The notes under the pieces: generated by a model
Seen by the model: only the letters and a program-made list of their open reading frames with translations
What the model was told of the DNA's origin: nothing
Databases searched by the model: none
Origin: Gammaproteobacteria bacterium
Lineage (GTDB): Bacteria > Pseudomonadota > Gammaproteobacteria > Steroidobacterales > MnTg04
DNA length: 5,862 nt
Assembly: GCA_027297845.1 (NCBI GenBank)
Contig: JAPUHG010000110.1
Coordinates: forward strand, 1-5,862
Direction of reading: 5' to 3'
Made by a program: the position numbers and the translations under genes
In this document: positions 1-4,446 of the stretch, in pieces
Layout of the letters: every line of letters starts with the position of its first letter
How positions within the stretch are numbered: position 1 is the first letter of the stretch

Positions 1-269
1 AAAATAGCGGGCGGCAACTGGTCCTGGTCCGGGGGGTAGGTGACCTCACTGCTTACGGGCGAGTTAGCCAGTATCTCGAATCGTTGTCGCTGGTCAATTC
101 GGTCACCGTAGATCGGGTGCACGGCGATGAGGTGCTGTTCGGGCTCGAATTGCGTGCCGATCCGGACCGCCTGGCCAGCGCGATTAGACTGGGCAAGGTT
201 TTGTTTTTTGAAGAAGCGGATTATTCTTCGCTGTCGCCAGGGACAATGGTTTACAGGTATCGCCAGTGA
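1..269 (+). CDS. DUF2066 domain-containing protein, C-terminal fragment
   Basis: The reading frame is open from the window edge (first complete codon at 3) to the TGA at 267-269, giving the last 88 residues of a longer protein. The visible part has the alternating hydrophobic pattern I associate with the end of the DUF2066 family: VRGVGDLTAYGRVSQYLESL near the start, then GDEVLFGLELRADPDRLASA and a final leucine/phenylalanine-rich strand. DUF2066 proteins have no established biochemical role; many carry a signal peptide and are thought to act in the envelope, but that end lies outside the window. In gammaproteobacteria this gene often sits just upstream of hda, which fits here. Its stop codon overlaps the GTG start of the next gene by four bases (GTGA), so the two are probably translationally coupled. 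The internal TTG at 84 is not a real start, because the frame continues upstream with sensible protein sequence. Confidence 0.72.
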   Translation, partial: NSGRQLVLVRGVGDLTAYGRVSQYLESLSLVNSVTVDRVHGDEVLFGLELRADPDRLASAIRLGKVLFFEEADYSSLSPGTMVYRYRQ

Positions 270-823
270 TAGCAAAACATATCCCCAACATGATTTGTAT
301 TTTCCGGATTTTGCTGGTCGGACCGGTGGTCTGGTTGTTGTGGCATGGAAATTTCGCGACCACGCTGTGGCTGTTTTTTATCGCCGGATTTTCGGATGGG
401 CTGGATGGATATCTGGCAAGACGATTTGGCTGGCGTTCCCGTCTTGGCGGAATCCTGGATCCGTTGGCCGACAAATCTCTGATGGTATCGGTGTTTATTA
501 CCCTGGCACTGATCGATCTGATCCCGGTTTGGCTGGCCGTGCTTGTGGTCGGGCGTGACCTGGCTATCGTCAGCGGTGGCCTGGTATACAACTGGTTGTT
601 CGGTGCTGTGCAACTTCAGCCTACCAATGTCAGCAAGCTCAATACCTTTTTGCAGCTGGTGCTGGTGCTGGTCGTCGTGGCGGGCGCCGCCTACGGCTGG
701 CCCGGGGAGCCATGGGTAATTGCTTTCGGTGCGAGCGTGATGGTAACGACCATCATCAGTGGCGCTGATTATGTGTGGCAGTGGAGTCGCAAGGCCTACC
801 TGTCGGGTGCGGATGCCACGTGA
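266..823 (+). CDS. CDP-alcohol phosphatidyltransferase family protein (PgsA-like)
   Basis: This 185-residue integral membrane enzyme should transfer a phosphatidyl group from CDP-diacylglycerol to an alcohol at the inner membrane. The family signature D-x2-DG-x2-AR-x8-G-x3-D-x3-D is complete: D44, D47, G48, A51, R52, G61, D65 and D69, with the aspartates binding the metal and CDP. The N-terminal IPNMICIFRILLVGP and the later SKLNTFLQ segment (123-130) resemble PgsA, the phosphatidylglycerophosphate synthase, so glycerol-3-phosphate is the likeliest acceptor; the substrate cannot be fixed from sequence. Hydrophobic segments lie near residues 9-27, 31-43, 74-95, 128-144 and 150-165. The GTG start at 266 is favoured because it overlaps the upstream stop (GTGA) and has AGG eight bases before it. 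The end overlaps hda in the same way. A genome may hold a second, housekeeping pgsA, so I give no symbol. Confidence 0.87.
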   Translation: MIAKHIPNMICIFRILLVGPVVWLLWHGNFATTLWLFFIAGFSDGLDGYLARRFGWRSRLGGILDPLADKSLMVSVFITLALIDLIPVWLAVLVVGRDLAIVSGGLVYNWLFGAVQLQPTNVSKLNTFLQLVLVLVVVAGAAYGWPGEPWVIAFGASVMVTTIISGADYVWQWSRKAYLSGADAT

Positions 824-1527
824 TTGAATCTCAACAACTGCCCTTGCCGGTCCACCTGTCGGACCAGGCTGTTTTCGACAGTTTTTTTGAGTCCGAAAAT
901 GGCGCCCTGCTGAGCCATCTGAAATCACTGGCGCGCAACGGCGGTGAGCGCCTGATCTGGTTATGGGGTAGACCCGGCAGCGGCAAGACTCACCTGTTAC
1001 AGGCCGCATGTGCGGAGGCTTCGCGGCACGGCCGGCGAGCCGCATACCTGCCGTTAAGGGAAAATCTGCAGGCTGGAATGCTGGCAGGTCTCGAGGAATT
1101 CTCCCTGATCTGCCTGGATGACGTGCAACAGGTCGCCGGACAGGCGGACTGGGAGACAGGCTTGTTCAGACTGTTTAACGATGTCGCCGAAGCTGGCGGC
1201 AGCCTGCTGGTTTCCGCCGACAAACCGGCGACAAAAATCGCTTTCGAGCTGCCGGATCTGCAATCGCGCCTGAACTGGGGTCCTGTGTACCGCGTCGAAG
1301 CGGTCAGCGGCGAAGATTTACCGAAGGCCATGGCGCTGAGGGCGCAGCACCGAGGCTTGCAGTTGCCGGAAGAAACCAGTCGTTTCTTGTTGCGGCGTTT
1401 CCCCAGAGACATGCAGTCGGTTTATCGGCTGCTCGATACGCTGGACCTGGCATCTTTAAGAGCGCAACGCAGGCTGACCGTTCCGTTTGTTCGTGAAGTT
1501 CTCAGCCAGGGCGAAGACATTGGCTGA
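820..1527 (+). CDS. hda: DnaA regulatory inactivator Hda
   Basis: Hda is a DnaA-related AAA+ protein that binds the DNA-loaded sliding clamp and stimulates hydrolysis of DnaA-bound ATP, preventing re-initiation at oriC. At 235 residues from GTG 820 it matches the usual length. The N-terminal clamp-binding motif QLPLP (6-10) corresponds to QLSLPL in the E. coli protein. Walker A is GRPGSGKT (50-57), Walker B LICLDD (96-101), the presumed arginine finger R150 lies in LQSRLNWG, and the sensor II arginine is about R196 in RFPRDMQ. The C-terminus LTVPFVREVL is typical. A GTG at 775 would add 15 residues of unrelated sequence. GTG 820 is preferred because it puts the clamp motif at the N-terminus and overlaps the upstream stop as GTGA. 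No strong ribosome site precedes it, so coupling is likely. Hda lacks DnaA's DNA-binding domain, as does this protein. Confidence 0.95.
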   Translation: MIESQQLPLPVHLSDQAVFDSFFESENGALLSHLKSLARNGGERLIWLWGRPGSGKTHLLQAACAEASRHGRRAAYLPLRENLQAGMLAGLEEFSLICLDDVQQVAGQADWETGLFRLFNDVAEAGGSLLVSADKPATKIAFELPDLQSRLNWGPVYRVEAVSGEDLPKAMALRAQHRGLQLPEETSRFLLRRFPRDMQSVYRLLDTLDLASLRAQRRLTVPFVREVLSQGEDIG

Positions 1528-1861
1528 AAAGGGCCTCTCGCGAGACCATTTTTTGATCAGATCGCTGCTGCTGGCAACCCATGCCATCGTCCTGGCGCTG
1601 ATTTTTGCAGCGCTGATTTTGCCGGCGTACCCGGGGTGGGCCTGGTTACCGCTGATCCCGTTGCTGGCTTCGGTTCCCGGGATAATACGCTCGCGGATTC
1701 ATACCTATCGGTGGCTGATGATGGCGCTGGCGCTGCCGATCGCGCTTGGCCTGATGGAACTGGTTGCCAATCCGGCGCTACGGCTTTGGTCGGCGGCCCT
1801 GGTTTTTTTCAGTGGTATCCTGTTTTTTTGCCTGACGCTGAACCTGAGAAGCAGTCGCTGA
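1520..1861 (+). CDS. DUF2069 family four-helix membrane protein
   Basis: A 113-residue hydrophobic protein with four predicted membrane segments (about residues 12-34, 40-56, 64-82 and 87-107), short loops and a basic tail ending LRSSR. Size, helix count and the SRIHTYRW loop (58-65) agree with the DUF2069 family, a gammaproteobacterial inner-membrane family of unknown function often found beside hda or wrbA. I chose TTG 1520 because AGGG lies eight bases upstream (1508-1511) and the predicted N-terminus, AEKGLSRDHFL, is short and polar. The frame is open further upstream, with TTG 1487 and GTG 1493 as alternatives that would overlap hda by about 35-41 bases. With TTG 1520 the overlap is eight bases. 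Two runs of seven T (1803-1809 and 1823-1829) lie in the last helix. No enzymatic motif is visible. Confidence 0.8.
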   Translation: MAEKGLSRDHFLIRSLLLATHAIVLALIFAALILPAYPGWAWLPLIPLLASVPGIIRSRIHTYRWLMMALALPIALGLMELVANPALRLWSAALVFFSGILFFCLTLNLRSSR

Positions 1862-1874
1862 ACCTGGGAATCAG

Positions 1875-1891
1875 CCGCACGTTCGGTGCGG
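1875..1891. terminator. Hairpin between convergent genes, possible weak bidirectional terminator
   Basis: CCGCAC (1875-1880) pairs perfectly with GTGCGG (1886-1891) around the five-base loop GTTCG. It fills most of the 31-base gap between the DUF2069 stop and the wrbA stop, the expected place for a shared terminator. Neither side has a clear T tract (the plus side continues ATTATTCG), so intrinsic termination would be inefficient. It may instead protect 3' ends. Confidence 0.4.
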
Positions 1892-1892
1892 A

Positions 1893-2492
1893 TTATTCGC
1901 GACCAAGTTTGCTCGCGATCTCGGCGACCCTTTTGCCCAGGGCAATCGCCAGCTTCTTCTCCTCATCCCGGATCAATGGCTGTTTCTGACCATAGCCCCA
2001 GTGACTGGCGCCATATGGTCCTCCGCCTGAACTCGTACTGGTCAACAACGGCTCGCTGTATGGCAACCCCACAATCACCATACCGTGATGAATCAAGGGA
2101 ATCATCATCGTTAGCAAAGTGGATTCCTGTCCGCCATGCAGAGTATTGGTCGAAGTAAAAACCGCTGCCGGTTTGCCGATGAGGTCACCCGACATCCAAA
2201 GACTGCCACTGCCATCGAGAAAGTACTTCAATGGCGCCGCCATATTGCCAAAGCGAGTTGGGCTGCCCATAACCAGTCCCGCGCAGTCGATCAGGTCCTG
2301 CTGCGTGGCATACGGTGGTCCGTCTTCGGGAACCTCCGGTTCACTGGCCTCACTCACGGCACTGACGGCGGGTACGGTCCGCAGCCTGGCGTTGTATTTT
2401 TCCACCGACTCGATACCCAGGCATATCTGACGTGCCAGCTCTGCGGTCGCACCGTACCTGGAATAATAAACCACCAGAATTTCCTGACTCAC
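1893..2492 (-). CDS. wrbA: NAD(P)H:quinone oxidoreductase, WrbA family flavoprotein
   Basis: WrbA is a cytoplasmic FMN-dependent enzyme, usually tetrameric, that reduces quinones by two electrons and so avoids semiquinone radicals. The 199-residue protein has the flavodoxin-like phosphate loop SRYGAT (11-16), the flavin-contact segment GSPTRFGNM, the loop TLHGGQEST and the late GGGPYGASHWG segment, all characteristic of the family. The length matches known members (about 198-200 residues). The start is GTG 2492, supported by GGAG eight bases upstream (2501-2504, minus sense) and by a GTGA overlap with the arsC stop. The two genes therefore form one transcript, read from arsC into wrbA. This arsC-wrbA pairing next to a DUF2069 gene is a recurrent gammaproteobacterial arrangement as I remember it. 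The middle stretch (about 44-62) is acidic and variable, which is normal for the longer, Pseudomonas-type WrbA. Confidence 0.95.
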   Translation of the reverse strand: MSQEILVVYYSRYGATAELARQICLGIESVEKYNARLRTVPAVSAVSEASEPEVPEDGPPYATQQDLIDCAGLVMGSPTRFGNMAAPLKYFLDGSGSLWMSGDLIGKPAAVFTSTNTLHGGQESTLLTMMIPLIHHGMVIVGLPYSEPLLTSTSSGGGPYGASHWGYGQKQPLIRDEEKKLAIALGKRVAEIASKLGRE

Positions 2493-2839
2493 TGAAAAAT
2501 CTCCAGCACCTGTTCGGGCGGTCGACCAATTCTTGCCCTATCGCCTGCCACGACGATCGGCCGTTCGATCAATATCGGGTTGTCGATCATGGCCTGGACA
2601 AGTTCATCGTTGTTCAGGGCAGGATTACCCAGGTCCAGTTCCTTGTAGATGCTTTCCCTGTGCCGCATGAGTTCACCAGGTTGCAATGACAACAGGGACA
2701 GGATTTTTTCCAGGGTTTCCTTATCCGGGGGGTTAATCAGGTACTCGATAATGGTCGGATTCAGGCCTCGTTCCTGCAGTAATTGCAGAGTCGCGCGTGA
2801 TTTTGAGCACCGGGGATTATGATAAATGACGGTTTCCAA
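2489..2839 (-). CDS. arsC: ArsC-family arsenate reductase (glutaredoxin type, YfgD-like)
   Basis: A 116-residue thioredoxin-fold protein of the ArsC/YfgD type. The catalytic cysteine is C11 in YHNPRCSKSR. Arginines R59, R93 and R106 sit where the plasmid R773 enzyme has its oxyanion-binding residues (R60, R94, R107 by recall). The IGRPPE motif near the C-terminus (104-109) is typical of the chromosomal YfgD group. Members reduce arsenate with glutathione and glutaredoxin, but there is no arsR, arsB or acr3 nearby, so a dedicated resistance operon is not indicated and the physiological substrate may be different. The start is TTG 2839, preceded seven bases upstream by AAGGA. The product begins METVIYHNPRC, as expected for the family, so an earlier start is not needed. 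The stop overlaps wrbA by four bases. Confidence 0.92.
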   Translation of the reverse strand: METVIYHNPRCSKSRATLQLLQERGLNPTIIEYLINPPDKETLEKILSLLSLQPGELMRHRESIYKELDLGNPALNNDELVQAMIDNPILIERPIVVAGDRARIGRPPEQVLEIFQ

Positions 2840-2846
2840 GGCCTGT

Positions 2847-2851
2847 TCCTT
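2847..2851 (-). promoter_or_regulatory. Ribosome binding site of arsC, preceded by an A9 tract
   Basis: On the minus strand a run of nine A (2858-2850) leads directly into the Shine-Dalgarno AAGGA, then a seven-base spacer and the TTG start at 2839. The strong site settles the choice of the TTG start. The A tract would be unpaired in the leader and could act as a ribosome standby or S1-binding site; that role is inferred. Confidence 0.6.
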
Positions 2852-2878
2852 TTTTTTTGATGGCTTGTAGCGTGGTTG

Positions 2879-2884
2879 ATTGTA
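2879..2884 (-). promoter_or_regulatory. Candidate -10 box of the arsC-wrbA promoter
   Basis: The minus strand reads TACAAT at 2884-2879, five of six matches to the sigma-70 -10 consensus. Transcription would begin near 2872, giving a leader of about 33 bases before arsC. No good -35 hexamer lies 16-18 bases upstream, so activation or another element may be needed. It overlaps the divergent promoter zone of the lipoprotein gene. Confidence 0.4.
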
Positions 2885-2896
2885 ACGGGGCTTCGC

Positions 2897-2925
2897 TTGA
2901 CGGAATAGAGTGCCCTTGTTAGCTT
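2897..2925 (+). promoter_or_regulatory. Candidate sigma-70 promoter of the lipoprotein gene
   Basis: TTGACG (2897-2902, five of six to the -35 consensus) is followed after 17 bases by TAGCTT (2920-2925), a poor -10 that is helped by an extended TGT just upstream (2917-2919). Transcription would start near 2932, giving a leader of about 25 bases before the ATG at 2957. The -35 lies 12 bases from the opposing arsC -10 box, so the two promoters may interfere or be co-regulated. Confidence 0.5.
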
Positions 2926-2956
2926 TCTAAACCTTTCCCTATCCCCACAGGTTGGA

Positions 2957-3274
2957 ATGTACAAAAAGAGCCCCACAAGAGCATCTCACCTCCTCGCAAT
3001 CGCAAGTTTACTGGCCCTCGGTGCATGCGCGACCAATCCTCCGGTGCAGGAAATGAGCGACGCGAGGCAGGCTATTCAGGCGGCAATTACCGCGGGCGCG
3101 GAGAAATACGCGGATTTGGCGCTCACCGATGCCCAGGAGTTTCTTGCCAAGGCCGAAGCCAATCTGCGGCGCAAGGCCTACAATGGCGCTAAAAATGATG
3201 CTCGCGAGGCGAAGCGCTGGGCCGAGGTCGCAATCAACACAGCCATGCAGGCCAGCAGCGAAGAAAAACACTAG
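2957..3274 (+). CDS. DUF4398 domain-containing lipoprotein
   Basis: A 105-residue lipoprotein. The N-terminus is basic (MYKKSPTR), followed by a hydrophobic stretch and the lipobox LGAC with the lipidated cysteine at C24. The residue after it is alanine, not aspartate, so sorting to the outer membrane is expected. The mature part is almost entirely helical and alanine-rich: residues about 33-100 form two amphipathic helices with regularly spaced alanines (ARQAIQAAITAGAEKYADLA, then the AQEFLAKAEANL and ARRKAYNGAKNDAREAKRWA type pattern), as in DUF4398, which is often found in periplasmic or OmpA-linked proteins. Its function is unknown; a structural or scaffold role is plausible. The ATG at 2957 has AGG five bases from the start (2949-2951). 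The gene is divergent from arsC and lies 36 bases ahead of acylphosphatase, so both may share a transcript. Confidence 0.82.
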   Translation: MYKKSPTRASHLLAIASLLALGACATNPPVQEMSDARQAIQAAITAGAEKYADLALTDAQEFLAKAEANLRRKAYNGAKNDAREAKRWAEVAINTAMQASSEEKH

Positions 3275-3310
3275 CCCGGCTTATTCTTCAGTACGAATCG
3301 TCGGGTAAAT

Positions 3311-3604
3311 ATGAGCCAGGATTTCGAATTTCGCCGTTTCCTGGTTTCGGGTCGCGTTCAGGGCGTCTTCTTCAGAGTCAGTACGGCAGAACGGGCAAAT
3401 TCTCTTGGGTTGAGCGGTCGCGCCAGGAATCTGGCAAATGGCCAGGTCGAAGTCGTCGCTTGCGGAAATCAGGACAAGCTGGGTTTGCTGGCAAACTGGC
3501 TACAACAAGGGCCGCCTTCCGCCCGCGTGGACGCGGTGATCAGCGAAACGATCAGTGAGGAGTTGGCCGGCGAACTGGTGCCGGGGCGTTTCCTGACCGC
3601 ATGA
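3311..3604 (+). CDS. acyP: Acylphosphatase
   Basis: A 97-residue cytoplasmic enzyme that hydrolyses acyl phosphates such as acetyl phosphate or 1,3-bisphosphoglycerate. The signature GRVQGVFFR (14-22) holds the phosphate-binding loop with catalytic R22. The second signature, GRARNLANGQVEV (36-48), holds catalytic N40. The segment GPPSARVDAV further on is also typical. The length is a little above the usual 88-95 residues, with extra residues at the N-terminus (SQDFEFRR). The ATG at 3311 is the only sensible start, though no clear Shine-Dalgarno sequence precedes it (CGGGTAAAT). That fits either weak translation or dependence on the lipoprotein gene 36 bases upstream. In Pseudomonas-type genomes acylphosphatase also lies near proS, which supports orthology. 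Downstream is the noncoding structured region. Confidence 0.94.
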   Translation: MSQDFEFRRFLVSGRVQGVFFRVSTAERANSLGLSGRARNLANGQVEVVACGNQDKLGLLANWLQQGPPSARVDAVISETISEELAGELVPGRFLTA

Positions 3605-3643
3605 GGTTTGCTTCGTGGACTAGTCCTGTCGAGCAGATTCTTT

Positions 3644-3662
3644 CGGCTACTGTCCGGGTAAG
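3644..3662 (+). repeat. 19-bp imperfect direct repeat, copy 1
   Basis: CGGCTACTGTCCGGGTAAG matches copy 2 at 3837-3855 (CGACTACCGCCCGGGTAAG) at 16 of 19 positions; all three differences are transitions. Copy 1 lies outside the large inverted repeat, 193 bases from copy 2. Within it, 3653-3661 could pair with 3696-3704, the same bases that copy 2 pairs with in the long stem. The stretch 3605-3643 before it holds only a ten-base palindrome (GGACTAGTCC, 3617-3626) and nothing else I can name. Confidence 0.6.
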
Positions 3663-3675
3663 GTCAGCGAGGCGG

Positions 3676-3874
3676 CGCAACTAGCCCCGCATATGTTTCC
3701 CGGGATTGTGGTTTGTGGGTGAGGGCTCGGGCAGCTGAGGGCAAGCCTGGAGCGAAACCTATAGCGGTAGCTATGGGTTAAGAGAAGGCCAAGCTCAGGT
3801 GTTCGAGAACCAGCCACGGCCGCGATAGGTAGTCGGCGACTACCGCCCGGGTAAGATATGCGGGGCTAGTTGCG
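3676..3874. other. Long inverted repeat enclosing nested hairpins: candidate structured RNA or MITE-like element
   Basis: The arms 3676-3704 and 3846-3874 are reverse complements at 27 of 29 positions; the mismatches are 3695/3855 (G-G) and 3698/3852 (T-T). The 141 bases between them have no convincing reading frame but contain more symmetry. One hairpin has a ten-pair stem 3756-3765/3770-3779 with one G-T pair and a GGTA loop. A second has a perfect seven-pair stem 3828-3834/3838-3844 with a GGC loop, one base before the right arm. A possible enclosing helix joins CTGAGGGC (3735-3742) to GCC (3788-3790) and CTCAG (3794-3798) with a three-base bulge. Neither end has a T tract, so it is not an intrinsic terminator. 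No target-site duplication is evident at the ends. The right arm covers the stop codon of the lytic transglycosylase gene. I do not recognise the family. A MITE, a small RNA or an mRNA 3' structure all remain possible. Confidence 0.6.
3837..3855 (+). repeat. 19-bp imperfect direct repeat, copy 2
   Basis: Second copy of the repeat at 3644-3662 (16 of 19 identical). This copy spans the 3' half of the small hairpin 3828-3844 and the first ten bases of the right arm of the long inverted repeat, so it is part of the structured element, while copy 1 is outside it. Confidence 0.6.
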
Positions 3875-4444
3875 ATACCACTTCCGGTTCAGTCGATCGA
3901 TGACCAGGTCGCCGTACTTTCTTCGTCCCTTGCTGCCGTTATATCTTGCCAATCCGCGAATCAAGTCTTGATTTTCCATGTCCAAGTAGTATTTGAGTAT
4001 CGTGCAGCCCATGCGCAGATTGGTCTGTGCAACAATCAGGTTGTCCTCCGGTCTGCCGATCTCCTTTAGCCAAAACGGCATGATCTGCATCAGGCCGATC
4101 GCGCCGGCGGAGGAAATCGCAAAGCGATCGAAATTGCTTTCGATATCGATCACCGCGAGGACGAGTTCCGGGTATAGATCCACCTTGGTGGCTTCGAAAT
4201 GAATCTGTTTGAGCAACTGCAAACGCTCATTGGTATCGGGAACCTGCCGGGCCAGCCTGCCCGACATATCGGTCAGCCAAACTTCGGCATCAAATCTGTC
4301 TGCAAAGCTGCTCGAATCATTGGCTGCCTTTATCAGCAGGCGTCTCAGTTCGGGGTCCGGCGCGGGTTGTGCGTGGATCGTGGTGCCGAACAACACCAGG
4401 ATCAAAAACAAACCGGGCCAGGCTTTGTCGAGTCGGGCTGCCAT
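3866..4444 (-). CDS. Lytic transglycosylase, SLT domain, secreted
   Basis: A 192-residue periplasmic enzyme expected to cleave the MurNAc-GlcNAc bond of peptidoglycan, forming 1,6-anhydromuramic ends. An N-terminal signal peptide (about residues 1-25, ending TTIHA before QPAP) has no lipobox cysteine, so the product is soluble. The SLT domain runs from about 85 to 188: the catalytic glutamate is E102 in VIDIESNFD, followed by the SSAGAIGLMQIMP motif (111-123) and the later ARYNGS segment that shapes the active site. Residues 26-80 are a helical lead-in without a recognised domain. It is shorter than Slt70 and nearer in size to single-domain enzymes. The ATG at 4444 lies two bases after the proS stop, with GGGA seven bases upstream inside proS, so translation is probably coupled. 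The last codons and TAG stop lie within the right arm of the long inverted repeat. Confidence 0.92.
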   Translation of the reverse strand: MAARLDKAWPGLFLILVLFGTTIHAQPAPDPELRRLLIKAANDSSSFADRFDAEVWLTDMSGRLARQVPDTNERLQLLKQIHFEATKVDLYPELVLAVIDIESNFDRFAISSAGAIGLMQIMPFWLKEIGRPEDNLIVAQTNLRMGCTILKYYLDMENQDLIRGLARYNGSKGRRKYGDLVIDRLNRKWYRN

Positions 4445-4446
4445 GC

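Noticed and set aside
251..1045. Long minus-strand reading frame of 264 codons.
   Set aside because: It is antisense to the phosphatidyltransferase and hda, has low-complexity composition rich in R, H and Q, and shows no family resemblance; the plus-strand genes are clear.
1487..1527. Possible frameshift joining hda to the DUF2069 gene.
   Set aside because: Hda ends at its normal length and the next protein is a complete small membrane protein, so this is an ordinary gene overlap.
1595..1623. Near-repeat GCGCTGATTTTTGC / GCGCTGATTTTGC.
   Set aside because: It is explained by the repeated hydrophobic codons ALIFAALIL in a membrane helix.
3617..3626. Perfect palindrome GGACTAGTCC just after acylphosphatase.
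   Set aside because: It is too short and loopless to be a terminator hairpin, and a single ten-base palindrome is not enough to call an operator.
3735..3780. Hammerhead-ribozyme-like core: CTGA, then CGAAAC, then a closed stem ending GGGTT.
   Set aside because: The first core element reads CTGAGGG rather than CTGANGA, the segment between the two core parts does not form a proper stem II, and the flanks do not pair to make stem I.
3741..3816. tRNA-like piece with a TTCGAGA loop and a CCA about ten bases later.
   Set aside because: The T-stem pairs at only about three positions, no acceptor stem can be formed at the right spacing, and no anticodon arm is present.
3828..3844. REP-type hairpin, because the stem begins with GGTAG.
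   Set aside because: There is only one copy, the GTAG lies within the stem instead of at its foot, and no REP-associated transposase is visible.
3676..3874. Integron attC site or retron msr-msd RNA, suggested by the inverted-repeat ends.
   Set aside because: The ends do not fit the RYYYAAC/GTTRRRY pattern, there is no integrase or gene cassette, and no reverse transcriptase is in the window.
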